Source: JAAYHV01 sp035268985 (GTDB lineage: Bacteria; Bacillota; Clostridia; Peptostreptococcales; Anaerovoracaceae). Taken from it: a DNA stretch of 15,089 bases. The notes under the pieces are model-generated. The model worked only from the letters and a program-made list of their open reading frames with translations. It was not told where the DNA came from and made no database searches. The stretch covers positions 1 through 15,089 of the forward strand of contig DATFJV010000100.1 in the NCBI GenBank assembly GCA_035268985.1. The letters are read 5' to 3'. Of the stretch, positions 7,605-14,936 are shown one piece after another (the stretch's first letter is position 1; each line of letters opens with the position of its first letter). The position numbers were made by a program, and so were the translations under genes.

Positions 7605-8387
7605 TTACACATGACCATAAAAATCTCTATGGACAACTGCAGAATATGCATAATCCATTAGAGTGGCCCAACTAAAAACTGGTAAATCTATTTCTCTTTG
7701 TATTGCTCTTGCAAAAGGCTGGAAACCTGTACATTCAAGCATAAGTGCTCCAATATCAGGGTATTGTTTAACATACTCTTTACATGAATCTACAATATCT
7801 TTTTCTGCCTTTTTGTAATTTGCTGTGGGTATATCTGGTCTTCTGGTTTCATCCCAAAGAGATACAAACTCTTGACAACCATCATTATCCATTGCTCCTT
7901 TAATATGATAATTACTATTTAAATTAACTCCTACATTTTCTAAATGCTTATCCGTTAAACCTGAAGAAGTTGCACAAAAGATTCCTACTGCTTTTTTAGG
8001 TCCAATTACTTGCTGAATAAATGGAATTTGTAAAAGGCTTGACATAAAAACAGGAATATCTACTTTATCTGAAATGAGAGGTTGAAAGTAAGAAAAGTAT
8101 CCACATTCTGCTAAAATTCCTCTACATCCTAGTTTTTCAAGATTCTTAGCTGCTTTAACAATTGGAGGAACTAAAAATTCATCATCACCCTTACACCATC
8201 CTATATTATAGCAATTGAGACCTTCCATTATTTCATATTGTATATTGAAGTTGTAGGCACTTGCATTTCTTAGGTCTCCAGGAAAACCAGGATAAGCTTC
8301 GTCTAATAGCATTACTCCCAATCCCATACCATAAGCTTTATGATCTTTTCTTGCTTTTATTTGTTCAATACCTAAATCTCTAAACAT
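7605..8387 (-). CDS. Aspartate/glutamate/hydantoin racemase-family protein
   Basis: A 260-residue cytosolic protein with the two-domain racemase arrangement. It keeps both catalytic-type cysteines: Cys95 in ILAECGYFSYF (91-101) and Cys219 in LMLECTGFQPF (215-225), the latter matching the family pattern with Cys-Thr near the second active-site strand. Members racemise amino acids or hydantoins through a two-cysteine proton relay, and some relatives are isomerases or decarboxylases. A strong GGGAGGAG site stands just before the ATG. The gene lies between two methyltransferase genes with gaps of 13 and 14 bases, so it is part of the same operon. A role in inverting or adjusting the alpha carbon of a betaine or N-methyl amino acid is inference. 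Confidence 0.87.
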   Translation of the reverse strand: MFRDLGIEQIKARKDHKAYGMGLGVMLLDEAYPGFPGDLRNASAYNFNIQYEIMEGLNCYNIGWCKGDDEFLVPPIVKAAKNLEKLGCRGILAECGYFSYFQPLISDKVDIPVFMSSLLQIPFIQQVIGPKKAVGIFCATSSGLTDKHLENVGVNLNSNYHIKGAMDNDGCQEFVSLWDETRRPDIPTANYKKAEKDIVDSCKEYVKQYPDIGALMLECTGFQPFARAIQREIDLPVFSWATLMDYAYSAVVHRDFYGHV

Positions 8388-8400
8388 GTTCTCCTCCCTC

Positions 8401-9831
8401 TTATCTATCTAATAATTCTTTTTCATATTTTTTAAGTATGTCTTCTTTTTCCTTTTCTAATGGTTTTACTTTATGATTTTTAAGAATATAATCAATTTTT
8501 TCAATAACTCTATCCATAAGATCAGATTCTTCAGGATTTATAGAGTTTCTAGTGAATACTTTTGGATACCACATTTTTTTGAAATTTTTAAGAGTACTTT
8601 CATCATTTAAGTAGTGACCTCCGGGACCTATGTTTTTAAATGTATCAAATAAAAACATATCATCATTTATTTCAATACCTTTTGTGTAATTCTTAAGTTG
8701 ATCTATTATCTCATTGGATATATAAATAGCTACAGGTGATATGTTTCTAGCATGTTCTAATAAACCAATATCATGAACCAAGTTTGCTTTACTTAAAATA
8801 CTTGAAAATAATGTCATTTCAATTTCAGAAATACTCTGCATGTCTATCGTTCTAGCATCACTAACACTTGCAGTTCCATAAAATGGAATTCCATAATAAT
8901 CAGCCATTTCTGATGATGCAGCAACAGCTAAATGAAATTCTGGAGCTCCATAAGAACCTATTGTAGACTTCATGTCGAAAACAGTTGGCATTGACCCATA
9001 TATATATGGTGCTCCTTCTCTAACAAGTTGAGTCATTACCATTCCAGCCAATATTTCTGCATTGTTTTGTGCCAATGCAGCTGCTAATGTAACTGGAGCT
9101 GTTCCTCCCATCATGGAGTAAGGCATATAAACTACGGGTATTCCATTTTCTGCACAGACCATTAATCTTTCATTTGATTCATAAGGATGTTTAAAAGGTG
9201 GTATAGGTTCTGCATAATACATAAATAGAGGTTTTTCCATTAATTTTTCTTTCCCACCCACAAAATCTTTTGATATGTTTACAATGTCTTTCAAAGCATC
9301 TACATCGCTTGTTACAACATGTATTGATTTAGAAAAATTTCTTAAGGTCTCGATAAAACCTATTTGTCCTGCCACAGACGATGGTACCCCATCTATAAGT
9401 CCAACAGATGTTGTAAATGATATGTTAGGTAAATAGTCTTGAAGTACACACATGGTTTTCATATCTTCTCTCATAAATCTTCTCGATTTATTTGTCTTAT
9501 AATCCAAATATTCAAGTTGTTCAGCTATAGAACCAAAGTAAATATTATTCTCTTCTCCAATATTTATAATTGGATCTCCGTCTCTATTATAGAGAATAAC
9601 TTCCTTTGGTACCGACTTCATAGCTTTCTCAACCATTTTTCTAGGTATTTTTACAATATTGTCATTTCCTATCTCTGCACCATTATTCTTTAATAATTCC
9701 AACATTTTTTCGCCTGTAACTTCAATTCCTACTTCTTCTAAAAGCTTCAAACTAAATTCATGAACCTTGTCTTTCTTTTTTTTGGTTAGAATATTGAATT
9801 CGATATCAATTTCTATATTTCTTTTTTTCAT
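8401..9831 (-). CDS. MttB/MtgB-family corrinoid-dependent methyltransferase 2 (non-pyrrolysine)
   Basis: From the ATG at 9831 the protein has 476 residues. An earlier in-frame ATG at 9852 is less likely because GGAAAGGAG, an excellent ribosome binding site, lies between the two starts, six bases before the chosen one. Family segments are TAPVTLAAALAQNNAEILAG (244-263), LVREGAPYIYG (269-279) and IGPGGHYLNDESTLKNF (401-417). No internal amber codon is present. It is clearly divergent from methyltransferase 1: the SGGSLTDSK-type segment there reads TASVSDARTID (320-330) here, so the two are unlikely to be redundant. They may handle successive demethylation steps or different substrates. It follows the oxidoreductase beta subunit after a 69-base gap and shares the operon's only corrinoid protein. 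Confidence 0.93.
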   Translation of the reverse strand: MKKRNIEIDIEFNILTKKKKDKVHEFSLKLLEEVGIEVTGEKMLELLKNNGAEIGNDNIVKIPRKMVEKAMKSVPKEVILYNRDGDPIINIGEENNIYFGSIAEQLEYLDYKTNKSRRFMREDMKTMCVLQDYLPNISFTTSVGLIDGVPSSVAGQIGFIETLRNFSKSIHVVTSDVDALKDIVNISKDFVGGKEKLMEKPLFMYYAEPIPPFKHPYESNERLMVCAENGIPVVYMPYSMMGGTAPVTLAAALAQNNAEILAGMVMTQLVREGAPYIYGSMPTVFDMKSTIGSYGAPEFHLAVAASSEMADYYGIPFYGTASVSDARTIDMQSISEIEMTLFSSILSKANLVHDIGLLEHARNISPVAIYISNEIIDQLKNYTKGIEINDDMFLFDTFKNIGPGGHYLNDESTLKNFKKMWYPKVFTRNSINPEESDLMDRVIEKIDYILKNHKVKPLEKEKEDILKKYEKELLDR

Positions 9832-9900
9832 AAAATTCTCCTTTCCATACAATATTATACTAAAAACCTATTTTAAAATAAATTTATTAATATTTTCTTC

Positions 9901-10797
9901 TTAAAAAACCCAGTTATTCCTAATTTTTTTCCATTTTTTATTTCTATGATTAATTATCACTTCCAAATCTTCTTCTTTCAAATGCTTAAACCTTGACTGT
10001 TTTGAAAGATAGCTTTTAACGGATGAAAACTCCTTTGGATTCTTATTCAACTTAAACTCACCATTTTCATACTCCGCGAGATACCATAATCCGCAATCAA
10101 CTACTTCTTTTGCAATATCTACAGTCATTTCTGTCTTTGCTCCCCAACCTGTAGGACAACTTGCAAAAACATGTATATATGAGGTCCCTTTTGTGTTCTT
10201 TGCTTTGTTAACCTTCATTAAAAAATCATTTGGATATCCTATACTTGCAGTTGCAGCATAAGAAATTTCATGAGCTGCGACTATTTCAAACATGTTCTTT
10301 TTATGCTTTATTGACCCCGGTAGGTTTTCGCCAGCAGGAGTTGTTGTAGTCTTTGTTCCATAAGGAGTTAAACCACTTTTTTGTATTCCTGTATTCATAT
10401 ATGCTTCGTTATCATAGCATATATATACCATTTCATCTCCTCTGTCAATAGCACCTGATAGAGCTTGGATTCCTATATCAGCAGTACCTCCATCTCCTGC
10501 AAATCCTACAGTTTTAAAGTTTTTTATGCCTAATGCCTTTGCACCAGCTGTTATTCCTGACATTACTGCAGCAGTAGAAGGAAAAGGTGTTATCATTGCA
10601 TTTGTTGTGAATGCCATTTGAGGATAGATAAAACTTACCGCTGACATGCAATTAGCTGGTAAGGCAGAGAATGTTCTTTCTCCAAGAACTTTCATAGCTA
10701 ATCTTAGAGCAATTGTCGCTCCGCATCCTGCACATGCCTTGTGACCATAATGAAATTCCTGTTCCGGTAAATCTTTTGCTCTAATATTATAATTCAT
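9901..10797 (-). CDS. porB: 2-oxoacid:ferredoxin oxidoreductase, beta subunit (thiamine diphosphate-binding, PorB-like)
   Basis: This subunit binds thiamine diphosphate and the proximal iron-sulfur cluster of a pyruvate or related 2-oxoacid:ferredoxin oxidoreductase. From the ATG at 10797 it has 298 residues. HKACAGCG (19-26) supplies Cys22 and Cys25; Cys50 and Cys214 (in ASCPTGWG) complete the cluster ligands usual in this subunit. GDGGTADIG (101-109) followed by DNEAYMNTG (129-137) is the thiamine/magnesium motif. An in-frame ATG at 10854 would add 19 residues overlapping the alpha gene. I prefer 10797 because GGAAAGGAG lies just upstream and the protein then starts like its relatives. Overlap with the alpha subunit gene is 11 bases. 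The aromatic and branched-chain enzymes are close cousins, so the exact oxoacid is uncertain. Confidence 0.93.
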   Translation of the reverse strand: MNYNIRAKDLPEQEFHYGHKACAGCGATIALRLAMKVLGERTFSALPANCMSAVSFIYPQMAFTTNAMITPFPSTAAVMSGITAGAKALGIKNFKTVGFAGDGGTADIGIQALSGAIDRGDEMVYICYDNEAYMNTGIQKSGLTPYGTKTTTTPAGENLPGSIKHKKNMFEIVAAHEISYAATASIGYPNDFLMKVNKAKNTKGTSYIHVFASCPTGWGAKTEMTVDIAKEVVDCGLWYLAEYENGEFKLNKNPKEFSSVKSYLSKQSRFKHLKEEDLEVIINHRNKKWKKIRNNWVF

Positions 10798-11974
10798 TAT
10801 ATTCACACTCCTTTCCAATATATTCAACACGATTATTAAAGCTTTCATTTTCAATCATATCTATATATATTTCTCTGATGTCTTCCTTAGATATGTCTCT
10901 TCCCCCAAATCCGCCTACATAATTCTTAGTTTTAATCTTTAGGTCCAATCCACTTAATGCAGAATTAACATTTGTATATACTGTACCTTCATAACCAAAT
11001 GATATATTCTTTTCTAGTACTCCTAAGTTTGAAACCTTAAGAGCAATATCTCTGATGTCTTCTATTGGAAAAGGTCTCATGTATCTTATCTTTAAAAGTC
11101 CTACTTTATAACCTTCATCTCTCATTTGATCGATGACTGTTCTAACTGTACCACAAACAGAACCAAGGGTTACTATTACTGCATCTGCATCCTCGCACTT
11201 ATAATTTTCTGTCATTCCATAATAATATCTTCCGAAAATATCCCCATACTCCCTGTCTGTTTTTTCTATAACATCAATAGATTTTAAAATTGCCATATCT
11301 TGCATGTACTTAAACTCTTGGTTGTCTTCAGGAGACGTGCTAAAGCAAAGACTTTTAGGCTCTTCAAATGACATTTTGTTTAATGTTTCATATTTTGGAA
11401 GGAACCCATCCACAAGCTCCTGTTCTGGAAGCTCTATAGGTTCATAAGTATGAGTAAGTACAAATCCATCTATATTAACCATAAAAGGAGTCAGCACCTC
11501 TGGGTTTTCTGCTATCTTATATGCCTGAATTATCATATCAAGAGCTTCTTGAGCATCTTCACAATAAACTTGAATCCATCCTGAATCAAGAAGTCCTAAA
11601 GAATCTCTCTGGTCTCCATAAATACTCCATGGTACCGCCAAAGAACGATTGGCATTCATCATTACAATTGGAAACCTTGCTCCACTAGCATAGTGCAGGC
11701 ATTCAGCCATGTGAAGAAGTCCCTGGGATGATGTTGCAGTAAAGGCTCTTGCACCTATAGAACTTACACCCATAGCTGCCGCCATTGCAGTGTGTTCAGA
11801 TTCAACATGAAGAAATTCTGCATCAAGACTTTTGTTTTCAATATAATCCGATAATCTTTCAACTACTATTGTCTGCGGTGTTATAGGATAAGCCGAAATT
11901 ACGTTAGGCCTTGCAAGACGAGCTCCCATTGCAATTGCTTCATCACCTGAAACAAATCTGGTATTATTAGTCAT
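10787..11974 (-). CDS. porA: 2-oxoacid:ferredoxin oxidoreductase, alpha subunit (PorA-like)
   Basis: A 395-residue alpha subunit of the four-subunit oxidoreductase that turns a 2-oxoacid and CoA into acyl-CoA, CO2 and reduced ferredoxin. Recognisable parts are AYPITPQT (28-35), HVESEHTA (56-63), TATSSQGL (79-86), NRSLAVPWSIYGD (109-121) and DSGWIQVY (130-137). This pattern is closest to pyruvate-type enzymes, although the substrate cannot be fixed from sequence. The start overlaps the delta subunit stop (TAATG) with AAGGAGG upstream, so translation is coupled. It acts in the cytosol with the three neighbouring subunits. In this operon it probably consumes a 2-oxoacid released by the opine-dehydrogenase-like enzyme (inference). 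Confidence 0.94.
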   Translation of the reverse strand: MTNNTRFVSGDEAIAMGARLARPNVISAYPITPQTIVVERLSDYIENKSLDAEFLHVESEHTAMAAAMGVSSIGARAFTATSSQGLLHMAECLHYASGARFPIVMMNANRSLAVPWSIYGDQRDSLGLLDSGWIQVYCEDAQEALDMIIQAYKIAENPEVLTPFMVNIDGFVLTHTYEPIELPEQELVDGFLPKYETLNKMSFEEPKSLCFSTSPEDNQEFKYMQDMAILKSIDVIEKTDREYGDIFGRYYYGMTENYKCEDADAVIVTLGSVCGTVRTVIDQMRDEGYKVGLLKIRYMRPFPIEDIRDIALKVSNLGVLEKNISFGYEGTVYTNVNSALSGLDLKIKTKNYVGGFGGRDISKEDIREIYIDMIENESFNNRVEYIGKECEYNEL

Positions 11975-12273
11975 TACTTATCCTCCTTTTTCATTTCAAT
12001 AGCATTAAATTTACACACTTGAGCACATATTCCGCAACCCTTGCAATAATCATAGTCTATGTTAACTTTATCCTCTTCTGTTCTTCCTATTACTCCATCA
12101 GGACATAATAGATAGCACTGCAGACAGCCTATACATTTTTTTGAATCAACTATTGGAATAAATGTTCTCCATCCAGCATTTATAGATACTAGATGTCCTG
12201 ACTCATAAGCTGGAGTGTTTGGATATTCTGATATTTTCTTAGGTCTTATATATTTTCTTACTTTTGGTCTCAT
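11974..12273 (-). CDS. porD: 2-oxoacid:ferredoxin oxidoreductase, delta subunit (2x[4Fe-4S], PorD-like)
   Basis: A 99-residue ferredoxin-like subunit with two complete CxxCxxCxxxC(P) clusters: Cys47, 50, 53, 57 and Cys77, 80, 83, 87. All eight ligands are present. It passes electrons from the thiamine-bearing subunit to external ferredoxin. The N-terminal 40 residues are typical of the delta subunit rather than a free ferredoxin. It overlaps the gamma gene by four bases (ATGA) and the alpha gene by one base, so the four subunits are translationally linked in the order gamma, delta, alpha, beta, as in many archaeal and clostridial four-subunit enzymes. Confidence 0.94.
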   Translation of the reverse strand: MRPKVRKYIRPKKISEYPNTPAYESGHLVSINAGWRTFIPIVDSKKCIGCLQCYLLCPDGVIGRTEEDKVNIDYDYCKGCGICAQVCKFNAIEMKKEDK

Positions 12274-12815
12274 AGTCTTTCTCCTACCAATGATTTATAT
12301 GCTTCTTCAAGAGCATCGAGATTTTTATCTGCCAATTTTTTTGGCAAAGTAGATTTTATTGCTTTTTCTGCAGACTTTATGCTTATAATTTTTGACTTAG
12401 CTATTAGTGCTCCTAACATAGAAGTGTTTGTTATTGGTCTTCCAATATTCTTAAGTGCTATGCTAGTTGCATCTAAACCTATAACTTCACAATCAAACAT
12501 TTCTTTGTATTTATTTATGTTTTTGGTATTTATAATCATGCATCCAGATTTACGGAGTCCTTTAGAAGTATTGTTATCTATTAAAGTTTCATCAAGAACT
12601 ACCACATAGTCACATGTATCAACTTGACTTCTATCATTTATCTTTTTATCAGATACCTTAGTAAAGCCTAGTACAGGAGCACCTCTTCTTTCTGGTCCAA
12701 AGGTGGGAAAAGCTAATGCTTTTTTTCCTTCGTACACTACAGCTGCTGACCCTAATAATCTTGCAATAGTGAAGCTTCCCTGACCTCCTCTACCGTGCCA
12801 TCTCACTTGCTTCAT
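12270..12815 (-). CDS. porC: 2-oxoacid:ferredoxin oxidoreductase, gamma subunit (PorC/PorG-like)
   Basis: This 181-residue subunit matches the pyruvate/ketoisovalerate oxidoreductase catalytic gamma domain, with GRGGQGSFTIARLLG (8-22) at the N-terminus and FGPERRGAPVLGF (39-51). This domain helps to bind CoA in the assembled enzyme. The ATG at 12815 is preceded by TGAGGAGG, a strong ribosome binding site. It lies 32 bases after the opine-dehydrogenase-like gene and is the first of the four contiguous subunit genes. Length is normal and no residues appear to be missing. Confidence 0.93.
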   Translation of the reverse strand: MKQVRWHGRGGQGSFTIARLLGSAAVVYEGKKALAFPTFGPERRGAPVLGFTKVSDKKINDRSQVDTCDYVVVLDETLIDNNTSKGLRKSGCMIINTKNINKYKEMFDCEVIGLDATSIALKNIGRPITNTSMLGALIAKSKIISIKSAEKAIKSTLPKKLADKNLDALEEAYKSLVGERL

Positions 12816-12847
12816 TATAACCTCCTCAATGTATATTTAAACTTAAT

Positions 12848-14065
12848 CTATTCTTGATAAGTACCATTATTCAAATATTCTAACAACTCTTCCTTGTCCA
12901 TATGACCTACGCCTAAATACTCAAGGGTATAGCCTTCTTCATAGAAATCTCTATCCAGCATAGCATTTGCTAAATTTATCATAGAATCAATTGTAGGTGT
13001 TTTTACTCCATATTTTTTTCCTAACTCATGAAATACATGACATCCAATTGGAATATCTTCAGTTAAATATCTATGGTTTACAGAGAATGGACCTGTACCT
13101 AATGCCATATCATAAACTTCTTCATATGGGACATTCATCCCCTTGCCCATATATTCGCTTCCTAGAATATTTGATCTAGAATAAAATTCTTCATCATCAA
13201 ATTCTTGTATTCCAACTTCCATTGCATCAGCAATTTTACACTCTTCTTTGTATACTTGGTGTTGAACTTTTGATACAGTTGGACTATATACATGGCAATA
13301 TATTGAAAAATCTTTTTTGTTTTCTCCATATATTAATCCATAATTTTCCATAGCCCCAACTCCTAATATAACTCCTGGACAATGAAGTATCGGATTAACA
13401 TTACTAAATCCAGTGTCCATTACAGTATTTCCACCTACTGGGCCTAGTCCATTTGTAATAGCATCCATAGCTCCTATATACTTAACACTTTCAAGGAAAA
13501 CGCCTTGATCTGTCATTGGAAGTGCGGCACCTCTTAAGGTAACTGCCCTATAAAATATTCTAGTACTAGGAAGCAAGAAAGGTCCTTCTGATTCTATTCT
13601 GCTGCCATAAGGTGCACTTGACCAACCTCCGATAACAATATCTTTTGTACTCTTCATTTCTCTCATCATTTTTCTAAATAATAAGGTTCCGTAATTATCC
13701 GGAAATACATGAATTATCTGACCATCTCTTAAATTAGGTATCATCTGACTAAAAAATGTTTTATGTCCTACTGCTGGGACAGCTACTATAATAATTTCTG
13801 CCTCTTCCATAGCTTCTTTAACTGATGTAGTTGTTTTGTAAAAATTTACTGTTCCTTCTCTAAAAAATCCAAACTTATTTGTTTGGGCTCCATGAAATTT
13901 AAATCCGTTCTCAAGGTTAGATAAAGTAGACTCTGCAAACGGTTCCAAATCACATAAAATAACATCTTGACCTGACAAAGTACAATCAGCAGCCATTGCT
14001 TTTCCTATACCTCCAGCTCCAAAAACTGCTATTGGTTTGTTCTTTAAATAAGGTAAATCTTTCAT
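12848..14065 (-). CDS. NAD(P)-dependent opine/octopine dehydrogenase-family protein
   Basis: This 405-residue enzyme has an N-terminal Rossmann fold (AVFGAGGIGKAMA, 13-25) and the helical octopine/nopaline dehydrogenase domain. NPILHCPG (224-231) carries His228 and RYLTEDIPIG (332-341) carries Asp337, corresponding to the family's catalytic His/Asp pair. Opine dehydrogenases interconvert an N-(carboxyalkyl) amino acid with an amine or amino acid plus a 2-oxoacid using NAD(P)H. In a catabolic operon the oxidative direction would release a 2-oxoacid for the downstream oxidoreductase (inference). The usual Pro after NPxxH is preceded here by Cys (HCP rather than HP). It is the first gene of the operon, with a GGGAGG site and a leader of about 72 bases. 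The true substrate is unknown and may be an N-methyl amino acid rather than a classical opine. Confidence 0.87.
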   Translation of the reverse strand: MKDLPYLKNKPIAVFGAGGIGKAMAADCTLSGQDVILCDLEPFAESTLSNLENGFKFHGAQTNKFGFFREGTVNFYKTTTSVKEAMEEAEIIIVAVPAVGHKTFFSQMIPNLRDGQIIHVFPDNYGTLLFRKMMREMKSTKDIVIGGWSSAPYGSRIESEGPFLLPSTRIFYRAVTLRGAALPMTDQGVFLESVKYIGAMDAITNGLGPVGGNTVMDTGFSNVNPILHCPGVILGVGAMENYGLIYGENKKDFSIYCHVYSPTVSKVQHQVYKEECKIADAMEVGIQEFDDEEFYSRSNILGSEYMGKGMNVPYEEVYDMALGTGPFSVNHRYLTEDIPIGCHVFHELGKKYGVKTPTIDSMINLANAMLDRDFYEEGYTLEYLGVGHMDKEELLEYLNNGTYQE

Positions 14066-14114
14066 TTTTTTATTCCTCCCATATGTTTCATAAGTAATTT
14101 TAGTGACTATCTTT

Positions 14115-14136
14115 CACTGACTATTCGTCACTGACT
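14115..14136 (-). promoter_or_regulatory. Tandem CACTGACT boxes in the operon leader, candidate repressor sites
   Basis: CACTGACT occurs at 14115-14122 and again at 14129-14136, 14 bases apart, with a related inverted AGTGAC at 14102-14107. The boxes lie just downstream of the predicted operon transcription start and beside a palindrome that shares TGACT. This density of one motif in a short leader suggests binding by a dimeric regulator, most likely the divergent TetR protein. Binding itself is inference. Confidence 0.5.
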
Positions 14137-14144
14137 TAAAGTCA
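14132..14144. promoter_or_regulatory. 13-bp palindromic operator candidate at the operon start site
   Basis: TGACTT-A-AAGTCA is a perfect inverted repeat around a single central base. It touches the -10 box (14144-14149) and covers the predicted start of the minus-strand transcript (about 14137), so a bound protein would block initiation. Its position next to a divergent tetR gene makes TetR the likely ligand. Confidence 0.6.
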
Positions 14145-14172
14145 TTATATATGAATCGTTATTATCTGTCAA
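14144..14172 (-). promoter_or_regulatory. Sigma-A-type promoter for the catabolic operon
   Basis: On the minus strand, TTGACA (14167-14172) and TATAAT (14144-14149) are separated by exactly 17 bases, a perfect match to the housekeeping consensus. Predicted initiation is near 14137, giving a leader of about 72 bases before the opine-dehydrogenase-like gene. So strong a promoter in a catabolic operon normally needs a repressor, which fits the operator elements around it. Confidence 0.85.
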
Positions 14173-14215
14173 TAATTTTATAAGAAATCACATGTTTATT
14201 TTTAATGTTTTAATT

Positions 14216-14244
14216 TTGACATATGTTACCTATTGTGATACTAT
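14216..14244 (+). promoter_or_regulatory. Promoter of the TetR-family gene
   Basis: TTGACA (14216-14221) and TACTAT (14239-14244) are 17 bases apart, with a TG at -14/-15 (TGATACTAT) forming an extended -10. Predicted initiation is near 14251, about 46 bases before the tetR ATG. It does not overlap the opposing operon promoter. Confidence 0.7.
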
Positions 14245-14296
14245 GTGGCTTGTTAAACAAACTATCATACTATTTATTTAAAAGGAATAAAAAATT

Positions 14297-14887
14297 ATGA
14301 ACTCTAGACAAAAAAAAGCTCTTATTACAAAGAATAAGATATATAATAGTGCCCTTGAATTAATTAAAAGAAAAGGTTATGAAAATGTACTAATTGAAGA
14401 TATAACAGATTATGCTGGTCTATCAAAAGGATCTTTTTATAATCATTTTTCATCAAAAGAGAACCTTCTGCACTACACTTATAAAAAAACCGATATTATA
14501 TATTTAAATGCCTATAATGAAATAGAGAGCAATTCTGATTTTTTAAAAATGATTAGGCTTTTTGTTCGATTATCTTATGTTGAAATCGAAAAATTAGGCA
14601 ATGAAATTATTCGGGCAATGTGTTTAAACCTTCTTTCTGAAGAGACAAAGGAAACTTTCTTTGATAAAGAAAGAGCTCTTTATACCTCTTTAGAAAAAAT
14701 AATTGAAGTTGGCAAGAACTCAAATATTCTAAACAGTAGAATTAAAACAGAGTTTTATGTTAATAAAATTATTACCCTAATGGTTGGAATTGAAAACTAC
14801 TGGTGCTTGTTAGACAAAGAAGAGGGATTGCCTGATTTTGCTGAAGAAAGTATAAATACATTAATAATAGGTATGATTGAAATTTGA
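14297..14887 (+). CDS. TetR/AcrR-family transcriptional regulator
   Basis: A 196-residue regulator with an N-terminal DNA-binding domain. The helix-turn-helix lies at about residues 34-53 (EDITDYAGLSKGSFYNHF), followed by SSKENLL, the standard TetR pattern. The C-terminal all-helical part should hold a ligand pocket and dimer interface; it shows no recognised ligand signature. AAAGGA stands ten bases before the ATG. It is divergent from the catabolic operon and shares its control region, so the simplest reading is a local repressor released by a pathway substrate or intermediate (inference). Downstream, 76 bases separate it from the repeated birA sequence, with no clear terminator. Confidence 0.93.
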   Translation: MNSRQKKALITKNKIYNSALELIKRKGYENVLIEDITDYAGLSKGSFYNHFSSKENLLHYTYKKTDIIYLNAYNEIESNSDFLKMIRLFVRLSYVEIEKLGNEIIRAMCLNLLSEETKETFFDKERALYTSLEKIIEVGKNSNILNSRIKTEFYVNKIITLMVGIENYWCLLDKEEGLPDFAEESINTLIIGMIEI

Positions 14888-14936
14888 ATCATTAAATCAT
14901 AGAAAAATATAACCAACACAACCTATTTTTAAACCT

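Noticed and set aside
6205..9831. Possible pyrrolysine-containing MttB genes
   Set aside because: Both methyltransferase frames run to normal family length and end in TAA with no in-frame amber codon, and no pyrrolysine tRNA or synthetase genes are present.
9854..9859. TATAAT in the 69-base gap before methyltransferase gene 2 as an internal promoter
   Set aside because: The -35 position at 17-base spacing reads TTTATT, a poor match, and TATAAT is expected by chance in such AT-rich DNA.
10798..10854. Upstream start for the beta subunit giving 19 extra residues
   Set aside because: The extension overlaps the alpha subunit coding end, and a strong ribosome site lies right before the ATG at 10797.
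14250..14260. Palindrome TTGTTAAACAA near the tetR transcription start
   Set aside because: It could be an autoregulatory site but does not resemble the TGACTTAAAGTCA operator on the operon side, and short AT-rich palindromes are common here. Kept only as a note.
14066..14296. Riboswitch (e.g. cobalamin-type) in the operon leader
   Set aside because: The transcribed leader is only about 72 bases, AT-rich and occupied by repeat boxes; no conserved B12-box-like or other aptamer structure is visible.
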